A program made the translations under genes and the position numbers. Under the pieces are notes generated by a model, which worked only from the letters and a program-made list of their open reading frames with translations, did not search any database and had not been told where the DNA came from. A DNA stretch of 64,000 bases, from assembly GCA_029550525.1 (NCBI GenBank), contig JAKPHF010000078.1, positions 248,001 through 312,000 on the forward strand, written 5' to 3'. Numbering within the stretch: the stretch's first letter is position 1; each line of letters starts with the position of its first letter. This DNA comes from Planctomycetota bacterium (lineage in GTDB: Bacteria; Planctomycetota; Phycisphaerae; UBA1845; PWPN01). This document shows, piece by piece, positions 7,932 through 16,861 of the stretch.

Positions 7932-9569
7932 TCACTCCATGCGGATGTTCAATCCGTTTTCGGTGCGCTGCAGGATCAGGTGGCGGCCGTCGAGTGCGGG
8001 GTCGGGCTCCGGGTAGTCGGACCGGAAGTGCACGCCGCGGGACTCCTTGCGCTCGCGGGCGGCGATGGCGATCAGTCGAGCGACGGTAAGCATGTTCTGC
8101 GTCTCCCAGCCGATCTGCTGGTCGAACAGCTTGTCCATGACATACTTGCCCCAGAAGTTGATGATCTCGACGGTTTCGTTGAGGCGAGCCTCTTGCCGCT
8201 CGATACCGACGTTTCGCCACATGACGCTGCGCAACGAGTTGCGGATGTCGGCCACGTCGAGCATGGTCCGAGTGGAGGCTTCGATTTCGCTGACCAGCCG
8301 CGCCGCTTCAAGCGGGCCGGGCGAGCCGTTGGCCGCCTCGACCGCGTTCTGGCCGGCGACCGCTCCGAACACCAACCCCTCCAGCAGCGAGTTACTGGCC
8401 AGGCGGTTGGCCCCATGCACGCCGCTGCTGGCCGCCTCGCCGCAAGCGAACAGCCCGGGCATGCCCGTCCAGGCTTCGTTGTCAACTTTGACGCCGCCCA
8501 CCATGTAGTGAGCCGCCGGGCGCACGGGGATGGGTTGCGTGGCCAGGTCGATGTCGAACTGCTCGCAGAGCCGGCTGATCGAGGGGAACCGCTTGCGGAA
8601 CTTCTCGATGTTCAGGTGAGCCACGCTGAGGTACATGCACGTGGCGTCCTGCCGGGCCATCTCGGTGAGGATGGCGCGGCTCACGACGTCGCGCGGAGCC
8701 AGCTCGGCCGCGGGGTGATACTCCGGCATGAAGCGCCGACCGGTGCGATCGACCAAATGCGCGCCTTCTCCGCGAACGGCTTCGCTGATGAGGGAACGGG
8801 CGGCCCCGGCGATGTAGAGCGTGGTGGGATGGAACTGGACCATCTCCATGTCGCGCAAAGGCAGGCCCGCGCGAAACGCCATGGCATGACCGTCACCGGT
8901 GGCCACTTCGGGGTTGGTGGTTTCACGATAGACCTGGCCGCACCCGCCGCTGGCCAGGATGGTCTGCTTGGCCCAGAAGATCTGGTGCCCGAAGTGCCGG
9001 TGGTAGGTACTCACGCCGCAGCAACGCCCGTCCACCACGAGGAGGTCGATGGCGAAGCATTCCTCGAAAATGCGAAGTTGCTCGGTTCCGCGGGCCACGC
9101 GGATGAGCGTGTTGGCGACCTCGCGTCCGGTGGCGTCGCCCATGGCGTGCACGATGCGCGGGGCGGAGTGGCCGCCCTCCAGGCCGAGCAACAGTTGCTT
9201 CTTACGACGATCGAACAGAGCCCCCCACTCGATGAGCTCTTCGATCCGACGTGGCCCCTCGCGAACGATTCGCTCGACGGCGGCGCGGTCGCAGAGGCCG
9301 CAACCGACGGTGAGCGTATCCTGGATGTGGGATTCGAACTTGTCGGAGGGGGCCATGACCACGGCGATGCCGCCCTGGGCCTTGGCCGTGTTGGAGTCAT
9401 CGATTCGGCTTTTGGTGATCAGCAGCGTAGGGCCGTGCTTGGCCGTTTCAATGGCCGCTCGCAGACCGGCGACACCACTGCCCACCACCAGGAAATCCGT
9501 GAACAGATTGGGGATCCGGCGAACGTCGAAACGGGTCAAGTACCGCCTGGAATCGTAAATATCTAGCAT
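7932..9569 (-). CDS. nadB: L-aspartate oxidase
   Basis: 545 residues using the ATG at 9569 (MLDIYDSRR); an upstream in-frame ATG at 9608 would add 13 residues. The protein begins with a FAD dinucleotide-binding motif (FLVVGSGVAGLRAA, about 26-39). It then carries SNTAKAQGGIAVV, HAMGDATGREV, RDMEMVQFHPTTLY, RGEGAHLVDRTGRRF and HGANRLASNSLLEGLVFG, all characteristic of NadB rather than succinate dehydrogenase. It oxidises L-aspartate to iminoaspartate, the first step of de novo NAD synthesis, in the cytoplasm. NadA and NadC, the partners, are not in the window. Length is normal. Confidence 0.93.
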   Translation of the reverse strand: MLDIYDSRRYLTRFDVRRIPNLFTDFLVVGSGVAGLRAAIETAKHGPTLLITKSRIDDSNTAKAQGGIAVVMAPSDKFESHIQDTLTVGCGLCDRAAVERIVREGPRRIEELIEWGALFDRRKKQLLLGLEGGHSAPRIVHAMGDATGREVANTLIRVARGTEQLRIFEECFAIDLLVVDGRCCGVSTYHRHFGHQIFWAKQTILASGGCGQVYRETTNPEVATGDGHAMAFRAGLPLRDMEMVQFHPTTLYIAGAARSLISEAVRGEGAHLVDRTGRRFMPEYHPAAELAPRDVVSRAILTEMARQDATCMYLSVAHLNIEKFRKRFPSISRLCEQFDIDLATQPIPVRPAAHYMVGGVKVDNEAWTGMPGLFACGEAASSGVHGANRLASNSLLEGLVFGAVAGQNAVEAANGSPGPLEAARLVSEIEASTRTMLDVADIRNSLRSVMWRNVGIERQEARLNETVEIINFWGKYVMDKLFDQQIGWETQNMLTVARLIAIAARERKESRGVHFRSDYPEPDPALDGRHLILQRTENGLNIRME

Positions 9570-9612
9570 GACGCCAGATATGGTAAGATCAAGTCTGGCG
9601 GTAATCAACTGT

Positions 9613-9670
9613 GCAGCTATTAGGTATCAGCTATCAGCTTTCAGCTCTCAGCCATCAGCTGTTGCTCTCA
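9613..9670. repeat. CAGCTATCAGC-type degenerate intergenic repeat
   Basis: The run between nadB and the PilZ gene is built from about seven 7-8 base units of the form (T)ATCAGCT, TTCAGCT, CTCAGCC. Two further tracts of the same kind are at 4077 and 31146. Confidence 0.65.
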
Positions 9671-9701
9671 TCCGTCGACCGTCAGCCATGGGCGATGAGC
9701 A

Positions 9702-10145
9702 TCAGTATGTAGCGCAATACCGGCGAGAATGGCGGCCGAGTTCGACGGCGCGGTTGCACGCATCCGGATTGTTCAGGTCAAACTCGCAGCCGACCAGGAA
9801 TCCGTGTTCGGTCGGAGTGACGTGTCGCACGGTGGCCGGCACGCGCGGGCAGAAGTCGTCGTAGCAGAAGAGTTTGACGTACACGGTCGAGCCGACCAGC
9901 AGGCTCACCGGCGAGAGAAAGCCGATGCCCAGGTCGGACGCGTTGTGCAGGGCGGCGCTCACGTCCGGCTCGAACGGCTTGCCGCTGATCGAAACCAGCA
10001 GCGGCCAGGATCGGGCGTGCCGGCGACGGGCCCGGCGGCGATGATGCCCGTCGTGTTCGCTGCGTTTGCGGGCGGCCTCCAGGAATCGACAGATTTCCCG
10101 CTGAACAACAACGGCCGGCTCGTAAGCGGTAGCGGTCATACTCAT
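9702..10145 (-). CDS. PilZ-domain-like protein
   Basis: 147 residues. After an N-terminal helix and a very basic segment (RRRARRRHARSWP, about 36-48) comes a beta-rich domain: FEPDVSAALHNASDLGIGFL, then GSTVYVKLFCYDD and ATVRHVTPTEHGFLVGCEFD. This is the strand pattern of PilZ domains (D/N-x-S-x-x-G, then V...GCEF), which bind cyclic di-GMP. The arginine-rich stretch sits where the RxxxR c-di-GMP motif would be, so binding is plausible. PilZ proteins control motility, adhesion or exopolysaccharide synthesis. It stands alone between nadB and the reductase gene. Confidence 0.65.
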   Translation of the reverse strand: MSMTATAYEPAVVVQREICRFLEAARKRSEHDGHHRRRARRRHARSWPLLVSISGKPFEPDVSAALHNASDLGIGFLSPVSLLVGSTVYVKLFCYDDFCPRVPATVRHVTPTEHGFLVGCEFDLNNPDACNRAVELGRHSRRYCATY

Positions 10146-10264
10146 CCATGCCCCCTTGTACTAAATCCCGAGGCATACATACGATTCGCCGAGGGGGCGG
10201 AGCAAACGACGCGGATGGATTCGTGAGCCGCGGATCACCAGCCGCTCTTATCGGGCGACCCCGG

Positions 10265-11104
10265 TCACCAGTACCGCTCGAAATGGATGTTACCGGGCTG
10301 GGCCGGCGAGTGGACGTGAAAGCCCTGTTCCTCGAGCATCCGCTGCACGGACATGATCATCTCGGGATTGCCGCAGAGCATGACGTGGCAATCGCGGGGC
10401 GCCAGTACGGCACCGACATGCGAGCGGTAGGCGTGCGGATCAAGCACCTGCTGCACACGCCCACGCAAGCCGGTCCAGGCGGCCGCCGGACCGGTCGGCT
10501 CGCGTGAGACGATGGGGATGTAAACGATGTGCGAATGATCGCGGGCGAGCGCTTCGAGCTCGGAACGATATGCCAGGTCCGCGGCATAACGAACGCCGTT
10601 GATGACCACAGCTCGCCGCCAGCGCGGCGCGTCGGCATACGTCCGCAACATGGAGATGAACGGGGCGATGCCGGTGCCCGTGGCCACCATGACGATGTCC
10701 TTGCCGGGCGGAATGGACTCCAGCGTGAACCGCCCGGAGACCTTGTCGTCCATCCAGATTCGCCCACCCGGCTCGAGCGTCCAAAGCTTGGGCGTGAGCT
10801 TGCCGACCTCCACGCGAACCATCAGAAACTCGAGGTACGCCCGCTGCCGGGGCGATGAAGCGATGGAATAAGCGCGGCGGATCAGACGCGGCGTCGATCG
10901 AACCCGCGCCGCCGAAGGCAGGTTAGCGCACTCTTCCTCGCTCCGCGGCAGGCCCAGCTTGATGAACTGCCCCGGCTCGAAATCGGGGACCTTCCCCCCA
11001 TCGGGCCGGACGCGCACGATGGTGAGTTCCGACGTCAGGTCCTGGCGGTCGGTAATAGTGGCGTTGAAAACTTCTTCCTGCGTGGCAGAGCCATCGGGGG
11101 TCAT
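10265..11104 (-). CDS. fpr: Ferredoxin/flavodoxin-NADP+ reductase
   Basis: 279 residues from ATG at 11104, chosen because the upstream open frame is arginine-rich and unlike protein. The FAD-binding domain occupies about 1-130 with the RxYS motif RAYSIASS (77-84). The NAD(P)-binding domain follows, with ATGTGIAPFI (141-150) and a late LCGNPEMI motif. The C-terminus ends HFERYW, as in bacterial Fpr enzymes with a C-terminal aromatic residue. It moves electrons between NADPH and ferredoxin or flavodoxin in the cytoplasm. It might supply reduced ferredoxin to Fe-S enzymes, but no partner gene is adjacent. Confidence 0.87.
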   Translation of the reverse strand: MTPDGSATQEEVFNATITDRQDLTSELTIVRVRPDGGKVPDFEPGQFIKLGLPRSEEECANLPSAARVRSTPRLIRRAYSIASSPRQRAYLEFLMVRVEVGKLTPKLWTLEPGGRIWMDDKVSGRFTLESIPPGKDIVMVATGTGIAPFISMLRTYADAPRWRRAVVINGVRYAADLAYRSELEALARDHSHIVYIPIVSREPTGPAAAWTGLRGRVQQVLDPHAYRSHVGAVLAPRDCHVMLCGNPEMIMSVQRMLEEQGFHVHSPAQPGNIHFERYW

Positions 11105-11150
11105 CCGCAATTGTAGGCAGCGTAGAACGGTCCGCCAGCCGCGACGCCCT

Positions 11151-11399
11151 CTATCCGGGTCGCGTCTCGGACGGTGGCGTAACCGCGGGTGCGGCGGTGT
11201 CATCGGCGGACGGCGAAGGCGGGCGGTTCGTCCGTGACTGTCGAGGGGCCAGAGGCGACGTGCCCGGCCCGGGCGTCAGACCGGTGGGCCAGCGTTCGAC
11301 GGCGCCCGGTTCGGTGGCGGGCTGAGATTCATCTCCGCGCCCGCAGCCAATAGCCAGAGCCGATAGCACGAGCGCCGCTGCAATCAGTCGCATGCTCAT
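11151..11399 (-). CDS. Small Pro/Thr-rich lipoprotein
   Basis: 82 residues from ATG at 11399. A short hydrophobic signal ends in the lipobox LAIGC, with C19 as the lipid anchor. The rest is Pro/Thr/Ser-rich and appears disordered, with no recognisable domain. It lies 46 bases upstream of the reductase gene on the same strand. Function is unknown. Confidence 0.55.
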   Translation of the reverse strand: MSMRLIAAALVLSALAIGCGRGDESQPATEPGAVERWPTGLTPGPGTSPLAPRQSRTNRPPSPSADDTAAPAVTPPSETRPG

Positions 11400-11502
11400 G
11401 TTCGGCCCCGATGCAACGAGGAGCGGGGCGGCCTCCATCGAGCCGCCCTCGCTTCCGTCGCTGACACACTGCACAATAGATGGCCCCCAATCAGTCCACG
11501 GT

Positions 11503-12567
11503 TCAGCGGTTGGTCGAGTCCGTGCCGCTCTTCGACTTGGACTCGTCGGATATCCCGGACTGGTTCGAAATGTCAGACTGACCGCCGCTTCCGGACTGGC
11601 CGGACTGGTCCTTCATCTGGCCGGACTGATCGTTACCCGGCAACTGGCCCGACTGCTTCTTTATCTGATCGTCTTGATACCCGTAGATGTCGCTCGAATC
11701 CTGGCGCTGGTGCTGATCGCGATACTGATCGGACTGACCCTGTTGACCGGACTGGTCCTGCTGGCGACGGAACCAGTCAGGCTGACGGGACTGGTCCTGC
11801 TGTCGGCCACCACGGAACCCGTAGGTCTGGTCTTCCTGGCCGCGATTGATTTGCGTGAGTTGTGAGACCTTGCCGACGCGCTGGGCCATGATCACGCGCT
11901 GGCCGCCCAGATTGGCCAGATGCCCCTGGACGAAGATCGACTGATTCTGGGAGAGGTTCAGATCCTGAATCTGCTCGCGAGGGCCGAGATCCACGAACAG
12001 CGTGGTGCCTTCGCGGGTACGGATCTGGGCCACCTGGTGGTTGGGGTTCACGCCGGGCACGTCGGCTTTGTCGTTGGTGATCTGTCCCACGACCATAAGA
12101 CGTCCCTGGCCGCCGAATCGCTGGCCGCGCATGCCCATGCCACGGTCCGACTGTCCGCGATCGCGCATGTCCCAGTACTGCTGGTCGACACCGCCTTCGC
12201 GGTACTGTTGCCCGCGCATGCCCATGCCGCGATCATCCTGCCACTGTTGGCCGCGGGCGCCGCTGTCCTGATCGCGATAGCCCCAGGTCTGCTGATCGTG
12301 TGCGCCTCGGCCATACTGCTGGCCGCGCATGCCCGCTCCACGATCATCGCGCCATTGCTGCTGACCGTACGTGCCGCTGTCCCGCTCGCGGTAGCCCCAG
12401 CCCTGCTGACCTTGGCCGCTCTGACCCGAATAACCGCTCTGCCCCGTATCCCGTTGGTCCTGCCAAGCCGCCCGGTCCTGCCAGGTGCTGTCCTGCTGCT
12501 CTGCAAACAGCCCCGCAGTCATGGTCGCACACAACACACACGTGAGAATTGCCACTGCTCTGGTCAT
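11503..12567 (-). CDS. Secreted Gln/Gly/Asp-rich repeat protein with an OB-like core
   Basis: 354 residues with a signal peptide (1-22). Residues 57-152 hold two and a half copies of an approximately 38-residue repeat of the form WGYRxxDSGxxGQQW / DDRGMGMRGQQY. Residues 155-240 form a compact beta-type segment (RLMVVGQITNDKADV to GQRVIMAQRVGKV), which resembles a small OB-fold-like exported domain. Residues 245-354 are low complexity, rich in QDQSGQ units. The repeat part is hydrophilic and likely disordered. An AAGGAGATC lies just upstream of the ATG. Neither enzyme motif nor membrane anchor is present, so it may be an extracellular matrix or stress-related protein; function is not known. 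Confidence 0.75.
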   Translation of the reverse strand: MTRAVAILTCVLCATMTAGLFAEQQDSTWQDRAAWQDQRDTGQSGYSGQSGQGQQGWGYRERDSGTYGQQQWRDDRGAGMRGQQYGRGAHDQQTWGYRDQDSGARGQQWQDDRGMGMRGQQYREGGVDQQYWDMRDRGQSDRGMGMRGQRFGGQGRLMVVGQITNDKADVPGVNPNHQVAQIRTREGTTLFVDLGPREQIQDLNLSQNQSIFVQGHLANLGGQRVIMAQRVGKVSQLTQINRGQEDQTYGFRGGRQQDQSRQPDWFRRQQDQSGQQGQSDQYRDQHQRQDSSDIYGYQDDQIKKQSGQLPGNDQSGQMKDQSGQSGSGGQSDISNQSGISDESKSKSGTDSTNR

Positions 12568-13112
12568 GGTCCGATCTCCTTGTTTCCTGCTGGTCGTAGC
12601 CGGCGTTTATGCTCAAGAACCACACATTTTCACGAAGCCTGGCGACTCCACCGAATCGAGCGACGAACGATCCGTCACGGCCCCGACGCTCGCGTGTGCC
12701 GTTCGCGAGCTTCATCACTCGATTCGTGCGTCCGCCTCCCGAATGCGACGCGGCGAGGTAAGCAGATCATCTCGCACGCGGCGACTCTAAAGCCTACGCG
12801 GCCGCACACAGGCTTCGTCAGCAGGATTCATCCGATTTGGCGCAATTCAGGGAAGGGCGGGCGCTGCGAGCGGGGCGGACACTGTCGGCGCGTCAGGCAG
12901 GCATCAGTAGGGATGAAGCCGAACAACTGATCCGGGGGATGGACATCCTGCCGGCCGCGAGATGGGTTTACTCTGTCTTCGCGCGTGCGGCGATCGAAGG
13001 AGATTGGCTTGGCCTCCTGGCCCCACAAGCTCACACCTGGCACGTGGTCAAGTAGAAGGCTTTTCGCCGCTACCGGGCGAGAAACCCTCGCACGCGCATC
13101 GCGTGGAGGTCG
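12568..13112. other. Intergenic region, no supported gene
   Basis: About 550 bases between the repeat-protein start and the rpsA terminator area. A 72-codon plus-strand frame (12837-13055) is open but has no recognisable similarity and is not called. The region should carry the promoter of the minus-strand repeat protein; no convincing -35/-10 pair was found. Confidence 0.4.
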
Positions 13113-13138
13113 AAGAGTGCATTATATTAGTCACTCTT
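13113..13138 (-). terminator. Inverted repeat downstream of rpsA
   Basis: AAGAGTG and CACTCTT form a perfect seven-base inverted repeat around an AT-rich 12-base loop, 32-57 bases after the rpsA stop. There is no clear U-tract, so it could equally be a protein-binding site. A second small GC hairpin (GGGCGGG-ACG-CCTGCCC) lies between it and the stop. Confidence 0.3.
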
Positions 13139-13169
13139 AACCGAGGTGGGCGGGACGCCTGCCCCCCGC

Positions 13170-14642
13170 TTACCACTCCAGACCGCCCTTAAGCGGCTTC
13201 TTGCGTTTCTTGGGCGGTGCGGCCGGAGCGGCGGGCTCGGCGGAGACCTCACCGGTGTAGTCGGGGCTTTCCTTGAGGGCCCGGATGGACAGCGACATAC
13301 GTCGGCGGCCTTCGTCCACTTCCAGGACCTTGGCCTTGACGGTCTGGCCGATCTTGACCACGTCCTCGACGCGGCGCACGCGCTCGTCGCTCAGCTCGCT
13401 GATGTGGATCAGGCCTTCCACGCCGGGCGTGAGTTCAACGAAAGCGCCGAACTCGGCCACGCGCTTGACCACGCCTTCGACCGTGCTTTCCGCCGGCCAT
13501 CGCACCGAGGCGCCCTGCCACGGATCGACGCCGGCCTGCTTGATGGACAGGCTGATGCGGCGCTTGGCGGGATCGACGGTGAGCACGGCGAGGTGAACCA
13601 CGTCGCCTTCCTTGACCACGTCGCGCGGATGGCTGATCCGCCGTTCGTAGGTCATTTCGCTGATGGGAATGAGCCCTTCCACGCCCGGTTCGAGCTCGGC
13701 AAAGGCTCCGAAGCCCTCCAGACGGGTGATGCGTCCGGAGACTCGCGAACCCGGCGGATACTTCATCTCGACGTCCGACCACGGATCGGGCATGACCTGC
13801 TTGAGGCCCAGACCGATCTTGCGCGTCTCGCGGTCGATCTTGAGGATCATGACCTGGAGCTTCTGGCCCTCCTTGACCACGTCCTTGGGATCGTTCACGC
13901 GCGTGTAGCTCATGTCGCCCACGTGGAGCAGGCCATCCACGCCGCCGATGTCCACGAACGCGCCGTAGGGCATGATGGTGCGGACGGTGCCGGTGACCAC
14001 CATGCCTTCCTGGAGCGACTCGAATTTCTCGCGCTTGGCCTGCTCGGCTTCGCGCTGCAGGACGGCCTTGCGCGAGACCACGACGCTGCGTTCGTCGCGG
14101 CGGATGTCCACCACCTCGCACTTGAGCCGCTGGTTGACGTAGGGCGCCAAGTTGTCGTCGGCACGGAACAGCTCGATCTGACTGATGGGCATGAACCCGC
14201 GGATGCCGTCGATGTCGAGTTCCAGCCCGCCCTTGTTGTGGCCGGTGACGCGGCCCTCGACGATCTGGCCTTCCTCCAGGCTATGCCAGGCGGCAGCGGT
14301 GACCGCGCCCTGACGCGACAACTTGAGGAGCCCCTCGGCGCTGTCGTAGCCCTCGATCATCACCTCGATGATGTCGCCGACTTTCGGCAAGGGCTCATCC
14401 TCGAATTGCATGGCCGGCAGGATGCCCTGGCTCTTGCCCCCCATGTCCACGAAGATGTCGTTCTTCTCGATGGAGACGACGCGTCCGCGCTTCACGCCGG
14501 GGGCGGCCGGGGCGACCACCGGTTCGTCGGCCTCCATGAGGCTGCCGATGTTCATGCTGCCCAAGGCCTCCTCCAGTTCGCGCTGGAGTTCATCCGCCTC
14601 GTTGCTCGCGTCGTAACCGAAATCTCGGGGTTTCTCGCTCAT
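13170..14642 (-). CDS. rpsA: 30S ribosomal protein S1
   Basis: 490 residues containing five S1 RNA-binding domains at about 50-112, 121-195, 210-282, 294-368 and 379-453. Each has the pattern GxVxxxxxxGAFVxxxxGxxGLxHxSE, most clearly in domains 3 to 5. S1 binds mRNA leaders at the 30S subunit and helps start translation. The E. coli protein has six domains; five is common outside proteobacteria. The C-terminus ends in a basic tail (PPKKRKKPLKGG). It is a single-gene unit on the minus strand. Confidence 0.9.
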   Translation of the reverse strand: MSEKPRDFGYDASNEADELQRELEEALGSMNIGSLMEADEPVVAPAAPGVKRGRVVSIEKNDIFVDMGGKSQGILPAMQFEDEPLPKVGDIIEVMIEGYDSAEGLLKLSRQGAVTAAAWHSLEEGQIVEGRVTGHNKGGLELDIDGIRGFMPISQIELFRADDNLAPYVNQRLKCEVVDIRRDERSVVVSRKAVLQREAEQAKREKFESLQEGMVVTGTVRTIMPYGAFVDIGGVDGLLHVGDMSYTRVNDPKDVVKEGQKLQVMILKIDRETRKIGLGLKQVMPDPWSDVEMKYPPGSRVSGRITRLEGFGAFAELEPGVEGLIPISEMTYERRISHPRDVVKEGDVVHLAVLTVDPAKRRISLSIKQAGVDPWQGASVRWPAESTVEGVVKRVAEFGAFVELTPGVEGLIHISELSDERVRRVEDVVKIGQTVKAKVLEVDEGRRRMSLSIRALKESPDYTGEVSAEPAAPAAPPKKRKKPLKGGLEW

Positions 14643-14997
14643 GTCGGGTCCAGGTTCGTCATGCCGCAGCCGTCCGGCAGGTCGTGGCCGAGCGTGTTCG
14701 ACGCCCCCCAGTTCGTGCCGGCCGATCCGCCGCCGTGGCGGATCGTCACGTCAGAAGATCGGGGATTTTAAGGGGTCTGCCCCGAGATTGCCATGATAGC
14801 CGGGCGGCCCGCCGCGCGGAGCACCCGCACGGCCAGCAGGACTGCGGCGGTTCGAGAACGGCCCGTCCACCGCTGGACCCGGCCAGACCAGAACTCCGGA
14901 ACCACGGGCATGAAACGGCGCGAGGCCGCCCGATCAGGACAGCCTCGCGAAAAGCCTCGAATGGTCGCCCGGATAGCGTTCAATCCGCGAACGCGAT
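14643..14997. other. Intergenic region upstream of rpsA
   Basis: About 355 bases between the start of rpsA and the stop of the PEP-CTERM gene. It must contain the rpsA promoter. No RNA gene, repeat or convincing promoter pair was seen. Confidence 0.4.
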
Positions 14998-15939
14998 TCA
15001 CGCCCGGCGTCGGCGGAGCAGGAACAGCCCGCTTACAAGCAGCAGGCCTGCCGTGGCGGGTTCCGGTGTGACCACGATGTTGTCGATGATCGTCACGTTC
15101 AGGAGAGCGGCGTTCGGGTCAACCGACGACGTCGCATTCGTGTCGCTGTGGCCGAACAGGATGTTGCCCCCGCCCAGCGTCAAGCCGCTCAGATCGACGG
15201 TTGCGATGAGCACCCCGTCGATGGTCCAGGTGGCCACGCCGTCGGACACGTCGATCACCACACGCCGCCACTGGAAAGCGATCTCACCCGGATCGGTCAT
15301 TCCGGTCTGGCTGGAGTAGATGGCGACTTGTTCGGCCGGGGCGCTGACCGAGGCGAACGCATTCTGGTAATAGGCGTCGGACCCATTGACCGCTCCGCCC
15401 GGGGCGGCATAAACGGCACTGCCTGCCGGGTAACTAGTATGGGCTGCCGACGAGTACACGCGGTAATCGGAGGAGGATTGGCCGTCCAGTGTCACGGCGA
15501 ACGTGACGCTCTCTTTGTTGGAGCCGGGCCAGACAGGGACGGTGCCCGACGAACCGATCCCGAACATGGACAATTGCGTGGAGCCGCTCCCGCCGCCCCC
15601 CAGCGGTCCCACGTAGTTCTGCCAGAGATCGAAGCTCACCGTGTAGTCGCCGGTGAAGTTCTGCCCCTTGGGCGAGACGCTGAAGCCGCTGAACACACCG
15701 CTGAAATTGTTGGCGGTGAGCTTCATACCGCGTGTCCCGGTGCCGTTAGGGGCCGCCGGCACGCCGATGGCTGAGTAGTCGTAGAAGAAGTCGACCGCAA
15801 TGTCCGACAACCCCGGATCGTTGATGATCCAGTTGGCCGAGTCATCGACATTGAAGTCCTGACTGTACAGTACGCCGAAAGCCACGCCGGGAATGCAGAG
15901 CAACGCGGACATGGCAGCAGCAAGACCGAATCGACACAT
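14998..15939 (-). CDS. PEP-CTERM-type secreted protein
   Basis: 313 residues from ATG at 15939, preceded by an AAGGGTGAAG ribosome-binding site. A signal peptide (1-22, ending PGVAFG) is followed by a Ser/Gly/Thr-rich beta protein with FNVDDSANW and a laminin-G/concanavalin-like strand pattern (RRVVIDVSDGVATWTIDGVL). The C-terminus is a classic sorting tag: TPEPATAG, then a hydrophobic helix (LLLVSGLFLL) and RRRRA. PEP-CTERM proteins are processed by an exosortase and are usually linked to extracellular polysaccharide. A glycan export locus lies 16 kb away, but no exosortase gene is in the window. Confidence 0.85.
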   Translation of the reverse strand: MCRFGLAAAMSALLCIPGVAFGVLYSQDFNVDDSANWIINDPGLSDIAVDFFYDYSAIGVPAAPNGTGTRGMKLTANNFSGVFSGFSVSPKGQNFTGDYTVSFDLWQNYVGPLGGGGSGSTQLSMFGIGSSGTVPVWPGSNKESVTFAVTLDGQSSSDYRVYSSAAHTSYPAGSAVYAAPGGAVNGSDAYYQNAFASVSAPAEQVAIYSSQTGMTDPGEIAFQWRRVVIDVSDGVATWTIDGVLIATVDLSGLTLGGGNILFGHSDTNATSSVDPNAALLNVTIIDNIVVTPEPATAGLLLVSGLFLLRRRRA

Positions 15940-16861
15940 GAGCTTCACCCTTCCTTTCCCTTTGCCTGCAAGAGGCGCCATGAAATGCCATAAAGTCACA
16001 GTCGCATGGTAATGCGGACCGAAAACGACCCTCGAGAACGCACGAAGCGTTCGCGCTGCACCTCCGACTATCCCTCAGTAGTGCGGGCAATCAGGAATGG
16101 CTACCGCATTCCGCCCGTCTGAACGTCATGAGCACGACCGACTTGGACACGGCTACAGAAGCGACCTATGTCGTGCTCATTCAGCGTATCAATCGCCCTC
16201 CGCGGTGTCAATCGTTGGCACGCACTTATTCGCCCGATGTTCGGGATTGAAACATCTTGCACCAAGCCACCGCGGCATCAGCGTTCGAGATGTCGCGGGC
16301 ATGCCGCTCGGCGGTGCCCGTAGTACATCTCATACCAGCACAATTCTGGTCAGCCCGGCCGGACGATGGCATGCCAGCAAGTCGTGGACCGCTTGAGACC
16401 TATTGCCCGAGAGACGCCTTGTGACCGGCGTCAGCCTGAAACGTAATCCGTGTCATAACCAACACTTGCGAACACGCACGGCTCCTCACCCGATTGAACC
16501 TGACGTGCTCCACCGTCAAAGCACCGAGAGTTCTTGCCTACCAAGCCGGCGCGCAAAGGATCTCAAAACAAAGACGCGTAATCTCATTGCCGCCCCAACG
16601 ATAGACATGTACATTGCCGAACAGGCGGTATTCACGTCCCGTTCCAGACGTTGTCCGTGGGGCCTGCCTGGCAGAGGTGTTTCGCATCGGCCGGAAGTCG
16701 AATCATGCCGGCTGATGACGAATTCGTTTTGGCCTGTTCCTGCGTTTGTTGCAGTGCACCGGTCGAAAGACGATGGCCCGGGCGGTAGTCCCGGGCGGTT
16801 CAGACCTTTGTCGGGGGACAATTCGAATCGCCGGCGCGAACGCAGCGAGGCAGGAAATCTC
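15940..16861. other. Long intergenic leader before the sugar-catabolism cluster
   Basis: About 920 bases. The frame of the MFS gene is open upstream to 16403, but that part does not read as protein and the MFS family begins at 16862. No RNA gene was recognised. The region separates divergent genes and is likely regulatory; a strong hairpin is noted at 16776-16796. Confidence 0.45.
16776..16796 (+). promoter_or_regulatory. GC-rich perfect hairpin / direct repeat in MFS leader
   Basis: GCCCGGG and CCCGGGC form a perfect seven-base stem with a seven-base loop. The same stretch contains two exact copies of CCCGGGCGG, 13 bases apart. It ends 65 bases before the MFS start codon. It could be an operator or an RNA hairpin in the leader. 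Confidence 0.4.

Noticed and set aside
7800..9566. A 588-codon plus-strand frame antisense to nadB.
   Set aside because: It is the complement of a clearly recognised gene and its composition (Val/Gly/Arg/His) is that of an antisense shadow in GC-rich DNA.
12837..13055. A 72-codon plus-strand frame between the repeat protein and rpsA.
   Set aside because: No ribosome-binding site, no similarity recognised, and composition could be chance.
13146..14771. A 541-codon plus-strand frame antisense to rpsA.
   Set aside because: No family pattern, and the opposite strand encodes five S1 domains.
16232..16252. TTCGGGATTGAAAC resembling the end of a CRISPR repeat.
   Set aside because: Occurs once, with no spaced copies and no cas gene in the window.
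16403..16861. An N-terminal extension of 153 codons to the MFS transporter.
   Set aside because: The extension is unlike protein, and the transporter family starts at the ATG 16862, which has its own ribosome-binding site.
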